A stretch of 64,000 nucleotides of DNA from Neonectria sp. B-13. Its lineage: Eukaryota; Ascomycota; Sordariomycetes; Hypocreales; Nectriaceae. Every line of letters starts with the position of its first letter. Positions within the stretch are counted from its first letter, which is position 1. The position numbers were made by a program, and so were the translations under genes. Below the pieces are notes generated by a model. The model saw only the letters and a list, made by a program, of their open reading frames with translations. It ran no database searches and was not told the origin of the DNA. The DNA lies in the NCBI GenBank assembly GCA_002682825.1, contig NOKP01000001.1:5335296-5399295 (forward strand), read 5' to 3'. Of this stretch, positions 20,663-30,799 are shown one piece after another.

Positions 20663-21650
20663 CTTGGCGGATTTTGGATTGACGAAAGAAGAGTATAGAA
20701 GTCGGATGGCGATGGCGATGGCGACGAGCTGAGAGTTGAGGCGTTGAAGTGTTGCAGGAGGGCGAGCGAGGGTAAGGGTGATGCAGACTGGAGGATTGGT
20801 TTTGGCCTTGGCGTGTCAGCGTTGATATGGGAACGTTGTCACAAGCGAAATGCCTTGGGGGGTTCCTCCTCAGTTCAGGCTCCCCTGGAGTGGGCTCCTC
20901 CAGCTTGCAGGGCTGGGCTGCTAGGCTGCTAGGCTGCTAGGCTGCTAGGCTGCTGGACTGCTGCGGGTGGTGGGCTTTCCAGGGGCATCCCTTAAGTTAA
21001 CGGTGGAGGGCAGTTCCATTTAAGTGCGCAGGTACCTGAAGGTACTTGGGTTGGTGGCTTTCCACCCGTCAGGTCACGTCGGCGTGCCACATGTAGTAAC
21101 CTGCAGATCAGGCAGTCCGAGCTTCTTTCGCCAATACCTACTGCTAGTAGGTGCCGTCACGAAACCCAGGTACTTTGCAGGTACGTGCTTACCTTAGTAG
21201 CCTCCACGCATCCGAGTCCGAGCCGACTCGAGGTCCCGTCAATTCAGCATGAACATCCACGTGATGTCGTGCCGGTTGTCACTGAAGACGATCGACCAAC
21301 AAGCCACTGCGATGACGAGTCCCTCCCGAGATACGCGGTGCGAGGTGACATCAACGTCCAAATGAGTACCTACGTTTTGAAGTGAAGAATAAGAAGGGCA
21401 AAACAACTGAAGACATGTCCCATTCATAGGGTAATTGGACACTACAGTACATGTCTCAAATGCTAGATTTCTGCAAGCAATGTGCGTCTTCTATCCTTGG
21501 GAATGGTTCGAACCCATTTCATCCGTTTTGGTTTTTGTGCACACCTAACCCAAAGCTTCCTGAAGCATCCCTTCTTTTCGGTTTCCCAACCACCTTTGTT
21601 TTTGTATTCCTCCTTCGCATCGCCCTCTTTTTCAACCTGATTCAATCGAA
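20663..21650. other. Non-coding gap between GVP36 and ARG2
   Basis: About 1 kb with the GVP36 promoter and the ARG2 3' UTR. It contains a GGCTGCTA tandem repeat and CTAC-rich stretches near 21.0-21.2 kb. No coding signal was recognised. Confidence 0.6.
20916..20955. repeat. Tandem 8-bp repeat (GGCTGCTA)x5
   Basis: Four exact GGCTGCTA units and a fifth ending in G, about 250 bp upstream of the GVP36 start codon. Confidence 0.85.
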
Positions 21651-23710
21651 TCAATCCAGAATGTGCTTGTTATCCGCCCATGACGGCTCCACTCCTCGAC
21701 AGACAGATTCATAATCCAGAAGCGCCGGGTGTCGGGAATCCAATCCTGGCGTCGTCCAGAACATGGTCCAGTTACACCCCGGCAGCTTTTCCGTACCTGC
21801 AGATCGTTCAAAATACCACTTGTTGACAGGGTTGTCTTTTCGGCTCCTCCAGCACACTCCGTCGGGGAAAGCGCCTCGAACCATGGCATTGAAGACGACG
21901 TCAGCCACGCCTCCACTCCCCTGACTCTTCCTCAAGACTGCAAACTTGTCCAAGTATGGCACAAGGCGACCCTGCTCATACGCTGTGCGTTCGTCTAGGC
22001 CATCCGGGATTTCCCACGTTAGAATAGCACCCCCCTCGTACTCTCCAGCAATGATGATGCCCGCCAGGTTGTCATTAACGCGGTTCAAATATTCCTCCAC
22101 ATCAAGCTTGCGACCGAAGGAATCTTCAATCAGATGGACCAATCGCGGCAAGTCGATACAGTTATCTGTCAATCGCAGCCGAGGCCCTCCGGGAACGGGG
22201 GGGCGCCATGAGTTGAGCCGTGCGTCTGGGAAAACGGTAAGTGGCATGCCTCTCTTGAGCAGCGTGGATACGCTCGATAACTCAGAGGCAGGAGGTTTGG
22301 CGTCTATGTGTGCACGCGGAACCGGTAGAGATGATGAGAACACCGGCTTATCCGTCAACAGGTTGTGGATGAGAGGGTTCTTCTTGCGCCGCGTTGTGAC
22401 CATGTCCCCGAAATCAAAGGATGTGATGGATGTTGAGGACCTGGAACTCGGCACATGCGTGTTAGCTGCAGCAGAGGGCGTCGTGATGAGAGCCGACGAT
22501 GTAGACGGCAGCATGGCTAACGCATCCTTTGCAAGGTCGAGATTAGCAGCATGAGCTGACACAGAGGCTCGGGCGGGGTTCTCATATGCCAGAGGAGAAC
22601 CATCCGGGCCCATAAGCTCCTTCATGATCGAGGTATACTCTTGCTCGATGTTGATGAATCGATGCCAGGCGCGACGACCAGTTGCCGGGATAGCTCCCAG
22701 TGGATCAAGCAGGATGATTCTCTCCACGGAAGCAACCGTCTTAGGCCGAACTAGTTCGGCATCTTCTCCATTGGATTCGGTCTGGCCGTTGAACTGCAAA
22801 CCTGCAAAGTACCTCGTGAGGGCCAGGACGATCTTGTTCGATTCAATGGGCTGGGATGGGCAGGTCACGTCGCGAGCAACGACGGAAGGGATGACTGGGA
22901 TCTTCCCGTCACGAAGCATCCTCTCGATGAGGCCTCGATCGTCCAAGTGGATGTCGGCCGAGAGAAACGACGGCGAACTCTCGGAGGGCGGCGCTCGGTA
23001 GTAAAATATGTCCTTGACCAGCCTGGTTCCTGGTTCCCCATAGGCGTCAATGGCTTCGCAGAGACGGAACACTTGGTCTTGGACGACCAGCCGACTCTCT
23101 TCAACGCCGCAGTCGACTACAACGACGCTCGACAAGCCAAGCTTCCGCAACTGGGCCAAGGTCTTGCCCACGCCGCGCAAGGTTTCCGAGTCGATTTCTT
23201 GCGGGGCACGGAGCCTCATGATAGCCACATGCAGCGGTTGTAGGGCATCCGACAACGTATCTTGATTCTCGCTGGCCTGGGCGAACTTTGGGGCCTCGGC
23301 CAGGACTTTGAGGTTATTGGAGTTCTTCTGGTTCCTGGACGTGTACTTTTGCAAATAGCCCTTGGCGTCCCGCTTGGTTGCCGAGACTTCCAGGACGGAA
23401 ACAATGACATCCTATGAGGGAAGAGTTAGGCAAAAGTGCTTGAGTGCTCACTCGGCGATGAGCTCGGAGAACATACGCGGTCGAGAGCTCGTTTCATGGC
23501 GCGAGCAGAAGATGCCGCCGACATGTACCGAGCGGCACCGGAGCCGAGACGAGGTGGTGGGCTGGAGCCGCCGGCCTGAGAAGCGTAGCCCCGAGCAATA
23601 CCAGAAAACAGGCATTGTTGGCCTCGGACCCGGACAAATATATGTGGTTCGGTGAGAGGGCGGCATTGGCCGCAGCTAGAGGCCTTCTTCCAGGCCCGGG
23701 TGCAAGTCAT
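21651..23710 (-). CDS. ARG2: N-acetylglutamate synthase, mitochondrial (arginine biosynthesis)
   Basis: Two exons: 23710..23477 and 23411..21651, giving 664 aa. The ATG at 23710 begins a Cys/Arg/Ser-rich mitochondrial presequence (MTCTRAWKKASSCGQCR). The amino-acid-kinase-like half includes VLEVSATKRDAKGYLQKY, LRKLGLSSVVVVDCG and ERIILLDPLGAIP. The C-terminal NAGS-type GNAT half includes YLNRVNDNLAGIIIAGEYEGGA, YLDKFAVLRKSQGSGGVADVVF and WRSRKDNPVNKWYFERSAG. The enzyme acetylates glutamate with acetyl-CoA, the first committed step of the ornithine/arginine cycle. A TGAGTCA (Gcn4/CPC1-type) site lies about 230 bp upstream, and a long upstream ORF overlaps the start codon as ATGA. The call is firm. 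Confidence 0.93.
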
Positions 23711-24934
23711 GATGGAGGGCAATGACGCATTCCGCGCTCACAGAGCAACGCAACCGACGAAAGCTCGACGAGCGGTCCCGGATGGCCAGTGGAGGAGAAG
23801 TTGGGTATGCTGCGGCCGTTGAGGAAGCTGTTGTTAGCTGGAAAACATTGCTGAGGAGGAGACGAAGACTGCGACTGAGACTGGGAAGGACCGGCAGTTG
23901 TATGTGGGGGATGGATGCAATCGTGACCGCAAGGGTCGTGAGTCAAGCCAGTAAGACATCTGGGAGCTCGGGTGGCGGAGAGTACATAGCTCTTGTGGAG
24001 GGGTCTAGGTTTTAGGAAGCTCAGACTTGGGCGCCGATAACGCGATAAGCCCCGATAAGCCCCATCTCGACCGCCGGTTTCGCCTCCTTGCATGCGCTGT
24101 AAAAGCAGCAAAGGGCAGAACGGGCAGCGCGGGCAGCACGCGGAACCGAATTGTCACTGGGGCCTTTTTTCCCGCGGACGAACGGGTCGTCCCGGATCAA
24201 TTGAGTAATTCACAGGCTCACAGCACTGTAAAAACCCAGGGCCTAGCACTAGAAGGGTGCTAGAAAGGCGCCATGAGGTGGGCTAGATGGGGGTCATGAT
24301 GGCCTCTTTAGGAGAGTGCTCATGAAGCTCTCTCGCGTAGATGCGACACTCGGCCGTATCGGTGATATATGCAGGGTAAATTGCGGGGCTCGTGGGAGTC
24401 TCTAGGGTAGGTCAACTTGGACGAAAGGGAAGCTTCATTGCTCATCAGTCTTCAAGCCGAAAAATTGCGCCTTCAGCCACCTTAGATCAATGGGTCTCAT
24501 GGTCTGCGTGCAATGACAAAGCATGTCTCCTGTGTTGCCTCAAATTAGGGGATCCCGGATGGCATTGCATACTCCTCGTGGGCGTAACCTTGGTCATCTA
24601 ATTTGGTCAGATATTTCCGATCAGTGAGTATTAAGCAACTGGGTACTGAATCAATCTCTACTCTCCAGGCTGCGCAAGATGCTTCGTCATGTTGAACTAT
24701 TACTAGATAAGCAACATTCAACCACGTTGCGTTGAACTTTCCCGTGCCGAACTCCCGATCCGTGATCCTTCCCCGCTCGCCACCAGTAGCCAACACCAAC
24801 TCGAGGTTATGTAAAGAACGAATCCCATCTCTACACTTCTTAGCACAGAGCTACCAAGGAGATATATCGCAAGTCAGCTACGTCTACGTCATCACAAGGC
24901 CCTCTCAACCTGGTCGTCGTACCTCATTGCAATC
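23711..24934. other. Divergent intergenic region between ARG2 and the HIBADH-like gene
   Basis: About 1.2 kb carrying both promoters. The ARG2 side contains the uORF (from about 24093 to 23707) and a Gcn4/CPC1-type box. The other side is AT-richer. No separate gene was recognised. Confidence 0.55.
23939..23945. promoter_or_regulatory. Gcn4/CPC1-type site TGAGTCA upstream of ARG2
   Basis: An exact TGASTCA heptamer about 230 bp 5' of the ARG2 start codon. Cross-pathway (general amino-acid) control activates arginine genes through this site in fungi. The heptamer should occur about eight times by chance in 64 kb, so position rather than rarity supports it. Confidence 0.45.
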
Positions 24935-25914
24935 ATGGCGCCTAAGCTGCTGTGGATCGGTCTCGGAAACATGGGGAGGGTGAGGAGAAGTCCAGCAACG
25001 CTCGCAAAACGCTGACGACATCTGACAGTGTTCAGGGAATGAGCAGAAACATTGTCCAGAAAGGCAATCTCGACTCGCCCCTCCTCGTCTACAACCGCTC
25101 GACCAAGCGGGCCGTGGACTTCAGCAATAGCCTGCCCGAGGGCAAGACCGAGGTGGTTGAGTCCCTAGCCGATGGTATCTCGCGCGCCGACATCATCTTC
25201 TCGTGCATCGCCAACGACGAGGCCGTCCAGGAGCTCTTCAAGACCCTCCTCGAAGGCGACGTCGCCGGCAAGCTGTTCATCGAGAGCTCCACCATCCACC
25301 CGGCTACATCCGAGGCCATCGCCAAGGAGGTCGTGGCCCGGGGTGCCGAGTTCGTCGCCGCGCCCGTCTTCGGGGCCCCCGCCATGGCCGACTCCGGGCA
25401 GCTCATCGGCGTCCTCGCGGGGCCACGGGCCAGCGTCGCGCGGGCCAAGCCCTGGTTCACCGGCGTCACGTCCCGCGGCGAGATCGACCTCAGCGACGAG
25501 CCGTACGGCAAGGCGCTGACGCTCAAGGTCCTGGGCAATAGCTTCATCGTCAACATGATCGAACAGCTGGCAGAGGCACACGTGGTTGCCGAGAAGTCGG
25601 GGCTGGGCACCGACGTCTTGCACAAGTTCGTCGAAGCCATCTTCCCCGGGCCGTACGCGGCGTATAGCACGCGGATGCTCAGCGGCGACTACTACAAGCG
25701 GGAGGAGCCGCTATTCGCCGTGGACCTGGCGCGCAAGGATGCCCGACATGCGTTGAGCCTGGCCAGGGCCGCCGGTGCGCGATTGCAGAACGTCGAGACA
25801 GCAGATGCCCATTTGGCGCAGCTGAAAGAGCACGCGGGTCCGTCGGCAGACATAGCTGGCATCTACGGGGCTGCGAGGAAGGAGGCTGGTCTCAAGTTTG
25901 AGAACGATGCCTGA
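24935..25914 (+). CDS. 3-hydroxyisobutyrate-dehydrogenase-like NAD(P)-dependent oxidoreductase
   Basis: Two exons: 24935..24979 and 25036..25914, giving 307 aa. Splicing joins the Rossmann motif WIGLGNMGRGMSRNIVQKG. The NAD-binding half continues with YNRSTKRAVDF, ADIIFSCIANDEAV and FIESSTIHPATSEAIA. The hinge and all-helical half have LKVLGNSFIVNMIEQLAEA, where the Lys fits the catalytic lysine of beta-hydroxyacid dehydrogenases, and LFAVDLARKDARHALSLA. The usual substrate loop (D/APVSGG) reads AAPVFGAPAMADSG, so the substrate may not be 3-hydroxyisobutyrate. There is no clear mitochondrial presequence. This fits a cytosolic member of the 6-phosphogluconate/beta-hydroxyacid dehydrogenase superfamily; the exact substrate is unknown. 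Confidence 0.85.
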
Positions 25915-26040
25915 TGTAGTTGTATGCGCTGTAAAACGAGGATAACCCTAGGATATCGAGAGTATTCAATTACATGACTGCTCTTTGTACCTCCCAACTT
26001 ACTATGTACCTAGGTACTCTCCTATTAGTACTTGGCATTT

Positions 26041-26066
26041 AGTACTTAGTAGTAGTACTAAGTACT
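26041..26066. repeat. Perfect 11-bp inverted repeat with a 4-nt loop
   Basis: The arm AGTACTTAGTA at 26041-26051 is matched exactly by its reverse complement at 26056-26066, with GTAG between. It lies about 130 bp after the stop codon of the HIBADH-like gene in a stretch rich in AGTACT. Confidence 0.85.
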
Positions 26067-26181
26067 GCTAGTAGGTCAAACAATCAAGACGTACTATCGC
26101 GTGTAAGCCAGGTGCCTACTTACCCGGTGCCTGCCTGCGAACTGCTTGAGGTGCTTGGGTGCCTTCCAGGCCACAACTATT

Positions 26182-26192
26182 GCTGACTCAGC
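26182..26192. promoter_or_regulatory. GCTGACTCAGC palindrome upstream of VMA9
   Basis: An extended AP-1/bZIP-type palindrome about 215 bp before the VMA9 start. The same 11-mer occurs at 54160-54170. Confidence 0.3.
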
Positions 26193-26407
26193 CCCCGTCC
26201 GAGCTGCCCTGTCGCTGGCTGCTCGGTGATGCAACTTCCAGGTCCCGTCCAGCCCAAACCGACCCTGGACCTTAAACGTACCAAAACAGCTTCCCATTAA
26301 TTCCGAACCCGCGCCCATTGCATCGCATCGGATCGCATCGCATCGCCCACCCACCCCAATCCGAACGAACAGAGGCCCTCCTGCCGGCCGGGACCAAATT
26401 GCACACC

Positions 26408-26839
26408 ATGGCTCAAGGGTATGTCACCCTCCGCGCGGCTGGTCGCCTGTTGCTCCGTTTCCAGCTCGAAGCATCGTAGCGACGCAACACGCAACATATG
26501 CCTTGGTGGGAAATGGCTAACCCAACGACTTTTCAACGCCCATAGATACGCCATCTTCATCGGCCTCGCCGTCATTGCCGTCCTGTGCGCGGTGTCGTGG
26601 TTCTTCGCCCCCAAGGGAGAAAACCAGGTGTCAGTTCTTTCTTCTTCCTCGTTCCCTCTGCTACTGGGACCTTTCAACCTCGCTTCTATCGGAGTCTCTA
26701 GCTGACATGAAGCCTTGGGAACAGTCTGTGGCGGTCGTCGCTCATCCTGGCCATCGTGAGCTGCTACCTCATGTGGGCTCTCACCTTCCTCGCCCAGCTC
26801 AACCCCCTGATCCAGCCGAGACGAAGCGACTTGCGGTAA
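26408..26839 (+). CDS. VMA9: V-type H+-ATPase subunit e (Vma9)
   Basis: Three exons: 26408..26418, 26546..26629 and 26725..26839, giving only 69 aa. Exon 1 encodes four residues (MAQG). The protein then reads YAIFIGLAVIAVLCAVSWFF, the loop APKGENQ, WRSSLILAIVSCYLMWALTF and LAQLNPLIQPRRSDLR. Two hydrophobic segments, the APKG loop and the WRS...LNPL...PRRSDLR pattern match yeast Vma9. Subunit e sits in the membrane Vo sector of the vacuolar proton pump. Intron 1 is 127 bp and intron 2 is 95 bp. The exon 2 donor is read as GT|GTCAGT because only that phase opens the last exon. The gene is too split to appear as an ORF. Confidence 0.9.
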
Positions 26840-27101
26840 TCGTTCCTTGAATATATGGACGCGACGGAGACGAAAGAGGGATGCGCGCGAACGGATGAAT
26901 TTGGGCCACGGGAAAGGTCGTGCATACGGAATTGCAAGGACGGACGGCTTTAATCTATATCAATGTTCTTTTATCATCACACGGGTATCGTGTTGTTCAC
27001 AACCGGAGTTGGACGCTTATGCTGTTCTGCTGAAATACGCTCTATAAACCATGACCATTCCCTCGTCTCCGTGACGTGACCCTCGAGCCCCGAGCAGCCT
27101 G

Positions 27102-28189
27102 TCATCCCACAGCAAGACGACCAGCCCACTCCCTGGCATACATCAGCAGCGCCCACAACGCCTTGCCGTCGGCGGCTACGCTGCTCTCGCCGATGGAATC
27201 AACGTCCCCCAACCCAGCCACCCCTAGGACTGCGCGGCCGACGACCCAGCGCGAGGCGGCGCCGGCGATGGCCAACACGCAGGCGGTGTAGTACCGGCAG
27301 TCGAGCAGGATGCGCAGGGCCTCAATGTTGTTGGCCACGACAGCCCAGCCAAGGGAGCGAGCGGCGGCGGGGACGTCGTACTCCCAGACGACCATGAGGA
27401 TGGGGAAGAGCTTGGTCGAGGAGGAGACGAGCAGCGCGGTGGAGACGGAGTTCGGTCGAGGGTATCGCGGGAGGATGCCGGTGAGGTGTAGCGGGGAGAA
27501 GGGGGACGAGGTGAGGAAGCGGATGCTGACGTGGAAGGCGACTGTCGAGAGGGCGCAGAAGATGACTGTTCCGAGGGAGGCAGATGATGTGGTTAGCCAT
27601 GGAGGGGGACCATGTAAAGAGACGAGAAGGACGAGGAGGCGAAGCACTTACGGAAGAACATGTACTGGAACACAATGGGTTGTTGCGCCAGCCTGCCCAG
27701 GTTGCTCTCACCGGGCACAGCGTCCGGCGCCGTCTGCTTCTCGAGGCGCGCCCACGTCAAGTAGACGTCAAACAGCAGAAGCAGGATCCCCAGCCGAATA
27801 ACCGAGGGCTTTGGGTACACGAGTCAGTATCGCTTCGTTGAGGTTCCTAAAGGAAAAAATACATCTAAACGGTCCCCATCGCGCATCAATGTGTTGTGTA
27901 GCAGATGGCGGTAGACCTATGTGTGCGAAACGTCAACATCCATTCCCCAAAGACAAGACAACACCAGTAGGGAGCAGAGGAAAAGACGAGTCGCACGCAC
28001 CTGGGGCTTGATCAGGACTAGGTCGATAAAGAGCACGACGAAGTCATGCTCGACATACTTGTCGCAGAAGCGGCCACACTTGCGACAGACGGTCAGGCGG
28101 ATGTTGTGCCCGCTGGCCTTGTCACCTGTGCCCGAGTACTGCGTCCATAGCGTTTTGACGGGATGCCGACACTCGATGCAGATGGGCAT
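27102..28189 (-). CDS. ARV1: Arv1, ER lipid-homeostasis and GPI-anchor factor
   Basis: Four exons: 28189..28001, 27916..27863, 27808..27652 and 27565..27102, giving 287 aa. The Arv1 homology domain is at the N-terminus: MPICIECRHPV with Cys4 and Cys7, then CRKCGRFCDKYVEHD with Cys35 and Cys38, forming a putative zinc site. FVVLFIDLVLIKPQVYRHLLHNTL follows. Several transmembrane segments come next (SVIRLGILLLLFDVYLTWA, LIFCALSTVAFHVSIRFL, LFPILMVVWEYD). Arv1 is an ER protein needed for sterol and sphingolipid balance and for delivery of GPI intermediates. The gene is convergent with VMA9, with 262 bp between stop codons. Confidence 0.92.
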
Positions 28190-28909
28190 TTGAGCGGCTA
28201 GAGTCCGGAGGAGGAGGAGGAGTTGGTGGTGGTGCCACTACTGCTGTTGGGCGTGGTGGAATAGCTAACATGAAGTATTCAGAGTTGAAGGTCGGCACAT
28301 GCCTGTACGTAGTACTGGTAATTATTGTCTTAACGTTAGTGGGTGGGCCATGCAGCAGGCGCTGTGCTGTACGAATGACGTGGGGGGTTGCCGTCACGTT
28401 TTACGCGTTGGCGCGCCTGGAAGGGGAATGGAAGGGAGCTCAACAACTCCTTGCGTTCTTGATTGGTAGTCTACCCTTTCTACCTACAGCACCTGTCTTG
28501 TCGGGAACTACCCACGTATGCAACCACCCACCCAACCATTCTCGAGCATTGCATTGTAGACATGTCCTTTAGGCAATAATCGGCCTGGTGTCTATTCAAG
28601 TATTTCTATTCTGGTACTGCTTAATCTAGCTACTAGACCAAGGCAGGCATGCAGGTATCCTTATTTATGCATTGGATGTCGGAAGCCACCTTTCCTGTTG
28701 TCCAAGAAAAAACCGAGAAAAAAAAAGAAGTCTACAGTATCACCACCCTGCCAACATACATGCTACTACCAGTCAATCAGTTAGTTATCTTTGGTCCCCA
28801 GTCTCAAGTCCGAAGTCTCAAGTCTCAATCTTCTTGATGAATCGTGGGTACCCGCGTCAAAACGCCGTGCAGGTTGATCATGCATACTGCTGTACAAGCC
28901 AGCCGCTCA
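28190..28909. other. Non-coding gap between ARV1 and the LysM-protein gene
   Basis: About 0.7 kb with the ARV1 promoter and the 3' UTR of the LysM gene. No gene was recognised. Confidence 0.6.
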
Positions 28910-30799
28910 TCATTCGTCCTTGCCTCCCTTGATCCCGGACGCATTTGTTCGGCCCCGGACGGTTCCGTTCCCGTTCCCGTCGCTTCGACTGCTGCTCCCG
29001 ATGTTCCCGAGTGACAGTGCCTCCATCATGCTGCTTGGTGCTCCTCCGGATGATCTCCCATCATCGCTGCCAGTGTCCGTCAACTCTATTAGGTCACCAC
29101 CTCCCCCTGACTGGCCAAGTAGTCCTCCAAAGTTTGAGCTCGGGTTCCTCGTGAGAGCGCCTCTCAACCACGTCTCAACAGCGGCCGCAGCTTTGTCCAA
29201 CCCGGTCCCTTGTTGGCCCGTCGGATTCGTGTCCTGGCCGTTGCCGACATGGTTCTCCACCAGCCCTGCCGCCTCGGGCTTGAAGCCAAACCGTGCCGTT
29301 TCCGACCCTGTGATTGACATGGAGGGAAGGTTATCGATGTTCAGCCCCGGGATGTGCTTCTTAGTCCACGTATTCAGGTAGTCCCTGTCCGGGCCCGGTG
29401 CTCGCGCGTTACTCCCCATAGATCCCACGCCGCCTGGTCGGCGCATGAAGGCTGGAAGTGCCTCGCCACCTTCGCTGATTGCTCGACCGGGGCTGGAGAA
29501 CAAGGCCCCGGAGAATTGGGGCCGATGGCTTAAGGAGCTCGGCCGACGGGCAGGCGTCCCTTCCACAGAAGCAGGAGGATTGCTGGATAGGTCGAAGCTT
29601 TGTCGCGGGGTGGTGAAGGTCGAAATGGTGCGGATACTCTTCTTCCGCCGAGGGGGAAAATATCCCATGGCATTGCGGGCCACCCGGCAAATCTCCACAG
29701 GTTGTTGGAACGTGTCAATCTTGACCCAGCGGACATGCGTCCATGGCTTTTCCTCCTCCTCGGCAGGTTTCGGCTCAGCGGGCGTGCCATTGGCAGATCG
29801 GCTAAAGAAGTCGTCGTGCGGTGCCTGGGAGCTCAGTGTCTCGTCCACTCCGGGGGTTTGCGCGAGGAGATCGACAGTGTGGTTGTTGTGCCACGAGGGT
29901 GGCTCGCAGGGTCGACCCCTAACCTCGCAAGCATCAACCGGCACTGTGAGCCATTTGCGCATCTGGACGCTGTCTCGAGACCAAAGCCCGTTGGCCTTCC
30001 TGAACGCGTCTTCCCTGCTTTGATATCGCAAGATGAGCCCTGCATAGGTGTCGTTGGGTTGGACCCTGTGGATGTAGACTAGGTACTCTTCGAGCTGGGG
30101 TTGCTCGGCGATGATTTCGTTGGAGTTCCTGCGCTTGTGCTTGCCTGTGACATCCAGGCCCCCGTTGACACCATCGTGGCTCTCAAGGACCTTGGCCCTT
30201 TTGGCAGCCTTCAAGGCGGCCTCCCTCTCTGCGCGCGAGCCTGCCGCTACGTCATCCATTGAGGGCATCTTGTGGGGAGGCGCTGGGCCCCAGGATTCAA
30301 GTGCCTTTCTTGGGGCACTGTTGGAGTGGTTTCTCCCCCAGGTTCCCGTCCGTGAGCCGGCACGGGTGGTGGATTGGGACCTCGCGCCTCGTGACGGGCC
30401 ATCGTCACCAATGAGGGAAGACGCAAAGCCTTGGACAGAAGCCCAGCTCTGGGTCAAAGAGTCATTGAAAAAGTTGGTCAGGTTGGCGGTGCTAGCAGCT
30501 CGATTGGGACTGACGGCGGAGCGTGAGGTTGGGAGCGGGCTCGCGGAGCGGCTGTTGGCGGGGCTGAAGGCGGAGAGGAGGCCGTAACTTGGGGCCGGGG
30601 TTGAGGAGGAGGAGGAGTTGTGACGGCCGCGGGTGCCCGTCTCGCCGTCGGGGTCGGAGGTGTTGTCATCGTCGACGGTACTGAGGAGGCGGCGGTTGCG
30701 TGGGCGGACGGGGTTGGAGCCTGATGGTCGGGACCCGGGGGCGAGGGCCGACGAGGACCGGTGCGACGAGGACCTGGCGGAGCGGCTCTGGTCGGTCAT
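28910..30799 (-). CDS. Intracellular LysM-domain protein
   Basis: A single exon of 629 aa from MTDQSRSARSSSHRSSS. There is no signal peptide; the first 230 residues are Ser/Arg/Pro-rich and look disordered, with some repetition of SRSAS-type motifs. One LysM domain lies at about 241-288 (VYIHRVQPNDTYAGLILRYQ, FRKANGLWSRDSVQMRKWLTVPV). A second conserved part has WTHVRWVKIDTFQQPVEICRV and GYFPPRRKKSIRTIS, followed by more disordered sequence and a Gly/Ser-rich C-terminus. LysM usually binds chitin or peptidoglycan sugars, but single non-secreted LysM proteins of this layout are known in fungi without a defined role. The function is unknown. Confidence 0.8.
   Translation of the reverse strand: MTDQSRSARSSSHRSSSALAPGSRPSGSNPVRPRNRRLLSTVDDDNTSDPDGETGTRGRHNSSSSSTPAPSYGLLSAFSPANSRSASPLPTSRSAVSPNRAASTANLTNFFNDSLTQSWASVQGFASSLIGDDGPSRGARSQSTTRAGSRTGTWGRNHSNSAPRKALESWGPAPPHKMPSMDDVAAGSRAEREAALKAAKRAKVLESHDGVNGGLDVTGKHKRRNSNEIIAEQPQLEEYLVYIHRVQPNDTYAGLILRYQSREDAFRKANGLWSRDSVQMRKWLTVPVDACEVRGRPCEPPSWHNNHTVDLLAQTPGVDETLSSQAPHDDFFSRSANGTPAEPKPAEEEEKPWTHVRWVKIDTFQQPVEICRVARNAMGYFPPRRKKSIRTISTFTTPRQSFDLSSNPPASVEGTPARRPSSLSHRPQFSGALFSSPGRAISEGGEALPAFMRRPGGVGSMGSNARAPGPDRDYLNTWTKKHIPGLNIDNLPSMSITGSETARFGFKPEAAGLVENHVGNGQDTNPTGQQGTGLDKAAAAVETWLRGALTRNPSSNFGGLLGQSGGGGDLIELTDTGSDDGRSSGGAPSSMMEALSLGNIGSSSRSDGNGNGTVRGRTNASGIKGGKDE

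Larger units (their letters stand above)
25915..26407. other. Non-coding gap between the HIBADH-like gene and VMA9
   Basis: About 0.5 kb with a TACT/AGTA-rich stretch and an 11-bp inverted repeat at 26.05 kb, a GCTGACTCAGC palindrome at 26182-26192 and CATCG repeats near 26.32 kb. Confidence 0.6.

Noticed and set aside
21500..21520. GGTTCGAACCC, a possible tRNA T-loop
   Set aside because: No flanking stems, anticodon arm or B/A box spacing for a tRNA could be found.
23711..23722. ARG2 start at 23722
   Set aside because: This codon is TTG; the ATG is at 23710.
25089..25670. Minus-strand ORFs antisense to the HIBADH-like gene
   Set aside because: GC-rich third positions of the real gene keep the opposite strand open; no domain was seen.
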